A stretch of DNA of 64,000 bases from positions 44,332,269 to 44,396,268 of the forward strand of contig OX457031.1 of NCBI GenBank assembly GCA_949752745.1. Direction: 5' to 3'. This DNA comes from Protula sp. h YS-2021. Lineage: Eukaryota; Annelida; Polychaeta; Sabellida; Serpulidae. Position 1 is the stretch's first letter. Each line of letters starts with the position of its first letter. Shown here one piece after another: positions 57,030 to 64,000 of this stretch. Made by a program: the position numbers and the translations under genes. A model generated the notes under the pieces. The model had not been told where the DNA came from. It ran no database searches and saw nothing but the letters and a program-made list of their open reading frames with translations.

Positions 57030-58250
57030 TAAACTTTTACTTAAAATGATTCTTCTCTCAGGGTGGTTTGATCGGGTTCCTTTCGTTTTTACGAACATTC
57101 CCTAAGTGGTCAACTCTTGCAAAAATTCCCTTTAATGGCGATTCGTCAAAATTTGGCCAAATAACAACGTTTTAAAACTTTATGTAATTTTTTTCTAAAT
57201 GCGTTGGCTCCTGTAGTTTGATTGGATTTTTTCTCAATTTATAGAATAATGCTGTTCAGGTGATCTTTGCTTAAAATTTTTTTTGTGAAAGCAAGGTTCA
57301 AGTTTTTCAAAATAGTTCTTCTGTTAGTAGTTTTAGTGAGATTGCTGTAAAGTTTTAGGCGTATTTTTGGATCCGCTAAAGCTCAGGTAAATGGTGGCTT
57401 CACAAAATTTTACTGATAAGTTTTTCAAATGCTACTGTCATTTATTAGCTATCCTACAAGCCTTTTGTACTTGACTCACCAGATTCCAACTGATCACAAT
57501 GCCCCTGAAAATCTAGTTTTAAGATGTAGGACCATTCAACCATTTCGCATGATTCGATCTAAACTATAGGTGAAGAAGTATTTATAAAATTTTTATGTCG
57601 CAACTCCTGATCATTAGTAGCACTTCTTGTAATACTGCTTCTATCATGTGAGGAATTTTTGGAGATATCTGTAAACAAATTTACTGGTATTACGACCTGG
57701 TCAAATAGTTGTCTTGTTGTGCTGCCACCAGAGAGTGCCAGTTAATTGCATAAGAATTACAAGCACTCAGCGTGAGTCCAACCCACAATAGCAAACAGCG
57801 AAAAGTACTGACTACAACATGACACTTCATTTTCTTCAACTTTTTCTCATATGACACCGCTTTCTTTTCTAATGTCGCCAAAAAAGATTATATTTATAAG
57901 AACAGATCACCTGAAGAGCATTCTTCTAAAATTTAGAAGAAATCCAATCAACATTTGCTGGTGAGGCACCTCATTTCGGAGAATGCAGTGGTTTCGCTAC
58001 CTTCTTGCCAACTGGCCCATGGCGAGTCAAATTTTCGGTGGGGAGTCAGAAAAAACTGACTCGCCAGACTGGCGAGTCAAAATTCTCTAAAAATTGTCAT
58101 GAAAACGACTAATTACATACAATTGTTGCCAAGATATTGAATTTTTTACCAACGATAAAACTTGTCTCTTATATGGGGATATTAAAAAACATTTTGCACA
58201 CCAGATTCTGCATTTTACAAAAAAGTATATGTGTATGGGGCCCTGACCGT
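57030..58250. other. AT-rich intergenic DNA, no gene recognised
   Basis: Only a small cluster of tggcgagtcaaa / gactcgcca words at 58020-58080 stands out. Confidence 0.4.
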
Positions 58251-58324
58251 CCTTTCTTTTCATACAAATGGGCGCTTGTCTAGCGGTACATGAAACACTT
58301 TTAGTTGTAAAAACAGACCGCGCG

Positions 58325-58655
58325 TATTATGGATCGTTTTGTTATACGACAAAACCTCGAAAATCTTCGAAGTGTCATAAAAGCAAGTCAACAAAACATA
58401 GATGAGAATCATAATGCTTCTATGCCCAATGCTTGTGTTTTCGAGTCTAGTACCGGTACGGAATCTGCAAAATATGCAAAGCCTGAGTCGACCAATAAAG
58501 CTGCAGCAAAAAAGACAGGTGTGTTCTTCACAAAAGGCAAAACGGAAGATTTGGGCTGAAGCATTCGTGAAGCAGCTTGCAGTGCGAATACTGCAGAAAA
58601 TACGATGAAAAATTCGACCACTATTGGGCAAGTCTAAACACATGATAGACAGTTC
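58325..58655 (+). pseudogene. Possible transposon-protein fragment
   Basis: A forward frame MDRFVIRQNLENLRSVIKAS and onward is followed, after a frame change, by QCEYCRKYDEKFDHYW with a CxxC pair. It looks like a broken zinc-finger-containing element protein, but no family was recognised. Confidence 0.3.
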
Positions 58656-59124
58656 AGTGTCGCATAAATTGGAAACTATAACCTACCACGAAAAAAGGCG
58701 CATGACCTAGCATTTACAATATTTCAAAGCACGAAAAAAAAAAACAACCTCAAATGAATCGCCCAGTTAGAGTGCACTTGAAAGCGGTCCAGAGTTATCT
58801 GACAGCGATTTCAATGACCCTAGTTATGAATAAGAGTGCGATGGTACGCAATTCCTACGGTTTGGTCCGGTTCGGTACAATTCAATTATTCGATTCGGTG
58901 CAATTTTCAAAAATTGCTAAAATTTTGCCGAGGTGGTAGGATATTTGTATTTAACTACATATTTATCGTATGACAGCAAATAATGTCTTTAGCTATGTCA
59001 TTTGAAAGAAATTACCAGTTTATAATATTTATGACGTTCAAATTGAGAAATTAGAAACTTTTTAAATCAGGCATCAATCTTAATATTGATTCAGTGACGA
59101 AACGCCGAAGACATGTCTGCCCAA

Positions 59125-59330
59125 ATACCTAATAATGACTTTATTGGTCCCCACCCGCCGTGTAGCGCGAAGTGGGATGCTATAGTATTCTGGTTTGTCC
59201 TTCCGTCTGTGGGTCTGTCGACACTTGAGGTACATGATTTTGTGTGATCTATATCTCAAACACGGGGAGAATACAGCTGCTATGAATAAGCTAAAATGTT
59301 CCCAACCTTTTGTAGATGTGTAAGCAGTAT
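59125..59330 (+). repeat. Hairpin plus (CCGTCTGT)-type repeat, reversed architecture
   Basis: The hairpin tccccacccgccgtg / cgcgaagtgggat is followed by ccttccgtctgtgggtctgt. This mirrors 21378-21430 and, reversed, 22663-22737. Confidence 0.55.
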
Positions 59331-60884
59331 TTTGAGTATCGATACCTGCACCCGTTCAAAGTGTTTACAAATATTTAAAAGTCAAAGAAACAACAATTAA
59401 GCATAAATATTTCACGTCACCGAACTTACAGTTAGGTTAAAGTAAATTCTATAACAATCATTGCAGCTTTGCCTTAACTCAAGTTTAAGTATGTCAAATA
59501 TCAGTCATTACAATTTTGTTCTAACTTGAGAACATTAAGAGAGTTTCTTAATTATAACGCCTTTACACATATTATAAGAGGCTTAAAATCTTGACTGACA
59601 CCTAGGAAAAGAAACAGGAACAGTTCACATTCAAATGTCTAGTGATAACTTGAGATATGTGCATATTGTTCTTTTAACTGAGGCTCATTGTGAAAATATG
59701 TGAACAATAATAAAATATGCGGATGGGAACGTTACTTTGACAAACATAAAAGGTGTATACCAAAATTTACCTAGTAACCATTCGCTTTCAAAAAGTAATA
59801 ATTAAAAAATATAAACAAAATATATATGAAAAAAAATATATATAAAATTTTCAAGGGGCATGATAAGAAATAAAAAATATGCAAAATGAAAATTTAAAAA
59901 GTATCAAAAAGTTTCAACATCCAAATAAAGTATCAATAAAGTATATAAAATATCAATAAAATTTCATTTCAGACTTTCCACGAAAAAAAGTATCATACTT
60001 TAAACAAAGTATCAAGTGGCGCACTACAAATCCCAAAGTGTTTTGGTCTGAGGGGTGGTGTCCAGCAAAAGAGCAGCTCAATAGAAGTAGAACACAATAA
60101 GTGGCTAATTGTGTATATTTGTATTATGTTTGGTGAAGTGGCAAATGGTTTTGAAACAGCCTTTTTACAGCCACCGAGCGGAGCAGAATTTTATCCATTA
60201 TGTTCACTTTATGTCAAAGATAAGCACTTTTGATTTAGCACAGGGAAAATGTGTGTCTCGGCTTTGTTTGTAATGACAACAGTGGACAAAAACAACTTGT
60301 TTTTATTTCTTCTCAATGGGAAGGGAAGAAAGTATTTCTTTCCTATGGAAACTTCCCAGGGAAATTATCCGGAAATTTCCCTTCAGGGAAGAAACTCGCC
60401 AACCCTGAAATACGCAACATGTCAACATGCTCAGGTTTTACAGTTGAGCGTAAACCAGTACCTTATTTCACAGCCCTCGCCTATTAGGGAAAATTTTAAA
60501 AAACGAAAATACCAGGCTTTTTCTGTTTCACTTTTTTAACCGAAACGAAGAACCGCGGTCGGTTTTAGGTTAGGGTGCGCACCGTAACACCACTCGTTAT
60601 GACACTGCTTCAAACTTTGCTAAAGGTGAGACTGACATTTAAATCGCGATTGCGAGCATAGACCAATAAGATTGTTGGAAGGATATAAATTAAGTTGACA
60701 TCTAAAATGCTATTTCGCCAGGATGATATTTAAAGTACCACTTCAGAAGTTTAAACTTTCCAATGAGAAAAGCACATTGATTTGTAACATTGACTAGTTT
60801 TTTTTTCGTCAGAAATAAATGTAGAATAAGCGTTAATAGAGTTGTCAAATAATTTTATACGTGTGTTTTACCCGCTGATAGAAA

Positions 60885-61425
60885 AAAGTCCAATTTTTGT
60901 TTACATTCCGGCCTTTAAATGTGATTCGGCGAAAGTTAAGTTACCAAAAATTTAAATAAAAGGTTATAGATTATCTGCAAACTATATACCAAAATAGTTG
61001 ATAGAGTCAGAATTAGTTATAAATTTATTTACTACAGTCACAATATTCAACTTTTAATTTCTTCCATTCTATTTTAAATATCAGTTCAAAAGTTTTTTGG
61101 TGGATAATTGCAAAAATTATTGTTTTTTTTTCTTGCAATAAACTATGCTCTCTGTATACAAAAATTTGGCGATTTTGGCGGGAAATTTGTGGTTATTTCC
61201 GTATTATTTTCTCAGAAAGAAACCCACACAGAACTTGTGTATCGCTTTCGTTGTACTTTGAGGTCCTTCAGCGAATGCCAATTAAGATTTCTGGGTCCTT
61301 GAATTTTGCACAACATCTCAACAGAGATGTCTCAAAATGAGTTTAGTTGACTTGCATATCGTTATATAATGAAGATTTGAAGCGGGTACGCTGAATTTCG
61401 GTAGCAGGCCGCTTCTTGGAGCTAA
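60885..61425 (-). repeat. Dispersed repeat family X, copy 2
   Basis: Reverse-orientation relative of 24060-24610; ggccgcttcttggagctaat at its right end matches the start of copy 1. Confidence 0.7.
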
Positions 61426-61810
61426 TATCACTCTCCTCGTTATTCGAAATTCTAGCGAAGCGACGAGAAAATGGCACAGCGATATCCAGTGAATTAAATC
61501 GCAAACGGTTGTGTAGTCCCAGGTGACTTCCCCTTCACAGAGTCTGGGTGGGAGGGTTGGCCGAACTATGGTCGCTCGGGATGAATGGTTATGATTAACT
61601 TTCAATAATGCATACAGAAAGAGCATAGACATCACTTTGATAGTTATACTAATAACGTTACAATTAAATTCTTTTTTATTTGAAAAATAAAACATTATAT
61701 TTATATTTACTTTCCAACTTTGGACACTGTATCCGAAAAGTTACGGAACACACACATTTTTGTGGGCACAGTCCAAAGGTGGAGGACGCATGGGACAGTT
61801 GAAACCGGTC

Positions 61811-61812
<2 letters not shown>

Positions 61813-61847
<35 letters not shown>
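61813..61847. repeat. Poly-T tract
   Basis: About 35 consecutive T, compatible with a reverse-oriented poly-A tail, but no retroelement body was recognised beside it. Confidence 0.7.
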
Positions 61848-61848
<1 letters not shown>

Positions 61849-62128
61849 GATCCTTGCCGGTTCACTTTCACTTAATTACACGGACATTTACACATATAGC
61901 CTCACCTTTCCATAGACGTGTGCTGTCTAGGTTATAGCCAATTGGTCTTCTTTTTTAAACGAGTGGTTTATCGTTTTTATGAATCGCCGTATTTTTGTTT
62001 GTTCAGAAAATAAAATACAATAGCTATGTTTAGGGATTCCGTAGTAACTTGCTTTTATACCTAACAGTAAACACAATTAACCTGTATTATCGCCCAATTC
62101 GAGCGCAAGTACCCAGTGATTCAAACCG

Positions 62129-62473
62129 ATAAGCCAAATCACACTTTGGGTGTTTTGAATAAAATGCTCAAGAATTTTGAATTTCGACTGCGAGGGTACC
62201 GGGTAAATATGAAAGAAATGATAGAAAAATATAGAAGAAATATCGCAAAAAACGGCTTATACTCGGAACATAAAAGAAATTGAAACTTGAAACCAATAGT
62301 TAAAACCTTTCATAAATTTTTAAAATAGCATACGGTTTGTTAAAAACTCAATTGCTGTTTGGTGCAAGAGTATTTGACATTTAGGCGAAATTTTTATCAT
62401 TTCTTTCATTTTTACCTGGTTATTTTTATTCGAAACGCAGAAGTTTTGCGGGTTTTATTGGGATTTGGCTTAT
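62129..62473. mobile_element. Hairpin MITE, copy ii
   Basis: taagccaaatcacactttgg at the left and gggatttggcttatt at the right; inner arms as in copy i. Confidence 0.78.
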
Positions 62474-62679
62474 TGCTACACTTGATACCATCGTGTGCTG
62501 TTTAGGCGCACAATGATAAAACGTAGCAGGCTTTTTTTCAAATATTTTGTTCTTAAATTTTATGATTTTTTTCGTTCATTTGTATTTGCACTTTTGCCGA
62601 GTTTTTACGCTTCGACTGAATTCTGTCGGCATACGTAGGTAAGGGTATAAATTAATGATAGAAAACATCGAAATTAGAT

Positions 62680-63840
62680 TTTGCTTGAAACACATTCACA
62701 TGCTGGCTATTAAACAAGCGGCTCGCTACAGGGAGATCGGCTACCGCTTCAAATCTTCACAAGATACAAGTCAACTTCACTGGCTTTGAAGCACCTCCGT
62801 AGCGATTTTGTGCGAGACGCAACGACCCACAGGTCGATATTGGCATTTGCAGAAGGCCATTCTTTAAAAAAAACGGAAATAAACGCAAATCTCTCGTAGT
62901 AAGTGACATTTGTTTTCATAAACCAAATTACATTTTGGGCGTTCTGAACAAAATGCGCAAAAATTCTGCGTTTCGAATACAAACTAACCAAGTGAGAAGT
63001 GATAGAGAAATTTCGCCTAAATGTCAAATTTCTTTTGCACCAAAGAGCAATCGTGTTTTTAACATCCCGTATGCTACTTTAAAAAAATTATTTAAAGTTT
63101 TAACTAGTAGTTTTAAGTTTACATTTCTTTTATGTTCGAATATGAGCTGTTTTGCTTTTTTCTTCTATCATGCCTTCCATTTTTTACCCGATTCCCTTGC
63201 ATTCGAAATTCAAAATTTTTTGAAACACCCAAAGTGTGATTCGGCATATACGTGGAGCATGGTTTGTTACGTTAAAAAGTAATAATTTTTGCATGTGTCC
63301 AATTAACACAAAAAAACCTTGATATTGTCAAAGTTTCGTAGGTTCTTTCAATCCTTTATTCAATATCCACCAAGATTTACTTACAATTGATAAACGCTGT
63401 GTTGATTCTGTGTTAACCGAGGAGGCGAAGAGAGAGTGTAAACAAATTACGAGTATTTATACAAGAGGATCAGATACTGGAACATTTTAGATCATTCGTG
63501 AACAAAATTGAACAATGGCGTTAATACCGGAGTTATCAAGAACCAATTTCATCATTCAAGTGAAAATTCTAGACGCGTAGGATATACTAGAGTCTTTGAG
63601 AAATAGCTATACATTTGAAGGCCGATCTATCACATATATTTCAAAAAGTATGGAAGAAATTAAAAGTTAAGATTGTGGGTGTACAGAATAAATTTATACC
63701 AAATTCTGCAGCTATCAGTTATTTGAGAATATATTTTAAGATAATCCATAACCCCTTCAATGGAATTTTGTTTGCTTGACTTTGATCACATGACATTTAA
63801 AGCCTTGAACGTGAACAAACATTTGAGTGCGAAATATAAA
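62680..63840 (+). repeat. Dispersed repeat family X, copy 3, split by MITE
   Basis: Parts 62680-62920 and 63249-63840 align with consecutive parts of copy 1 (tgacatttgtt... then ggagcat..ttacg). The gap is exactly the MITE at 62921-63248. Confidence 0.8.
62921..63248. mobile_element. Hairpin MITE, copy iii, inserted in family X
   Basis: Left end aaccaaattacattttgggc, right end cacccaaagtgtgattcggc, bounded by TA on each side. Its apparent frames on both strands are arms of the hairpin, not genes. Confidence 0.8.
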
Positions 63841-64000
63841 TTTTCTGCATTTTAACGGAGTAGATTTTTTTTTCCGGTTTTGTGTGTTTTATTATTTTTA
63901 TTATTGTAATCAGGCAGTATGTAGACAAAGGATTCCTTTCAGTTGAAGCTGAAAGTCGAACTTTTAAAGCGTTATATTAAATTTGTGTATGCTTGAGCTC

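Noticed and set aside
61813..61847. Poly-T as retrocopy tail
   Set aside because: No gene or retroelement body or target duplication was recognised next to it.

Overview
The window is nuclear DNA from an animal, most likely a marine lophotrochozoan (mollusc-like). Genes are split by GT-AG introns, coding exons are GC-richer than the AT-rich surroundings, there are long AT, ATT and homopolymer tracts, and TA-flanked DNA transposons and hairpin-ended repeats of a kind common in molluscan genomes are abundant. The organism call is inference; no species-specific marker was seen.

Left third (1-20146, minus strand): one gene, an orthologue of the tumour suppressor BRCA1. Reading right to left it has an N-terminal RING finger with all eight zinc ligands (exons at 20048-20118, 19717-19845 and 19410-19498), disordered coding sequence dominated by two giant exons (11217-16393 and 6654-9374), a short coiled coil that lines up with the PALB2-binding helix of BRCA1 (4881-4967), a further disordered exon (3316-4565), and the start of the first BRCT repeat (376-511 and 58-145). 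The rest of the BRCT pair lies beyond the left edge. Splice phases agree across all junctions but one. At least about 3,400 residues are encoded here, against 1,863 in human BRCA1. Its introns carry a MULE relic, two miniature inverted-repeat elements and a 40-bp tandem repeat.

Middle (20150-34700): about 10 kb of repeats lie upstream of BRCA1, including a Tigger-like relic and an apparently identical 159-bp inverted repeat. They are followed by a second minus-strand gene, 34600 to 30722. Its five coding exons keep frame and give a 671-residue protein with a helical N-terminal part, a long coiled coil, a C-terminal death domain and a basic tail. It is recognisable by domain, not by name.

Right half (34700-64000): mostly repeats. 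They include a 1.87-kb tandem duplication (37283-41035), a pogo/Tigger-type element with TA target sites (44121-44995), an element with tandemly repeated termini and an 8-bp target duplication (45416-46355), an 800-bp field of GATATC/GATCTC palindromes, a relic of a non-LTR retrotransposon (54630-55440), and a hairpin MITE family, one copy of which has inserted into another repeat. The only clear gene here is an apparently intronless TMEM229-family membrane protein on the minus strand (51859-52389).

The genes look like unrelated neighbours, not a cooperating cluster. I found no CRISPR array, rRNA or tRNA gene that I could support.
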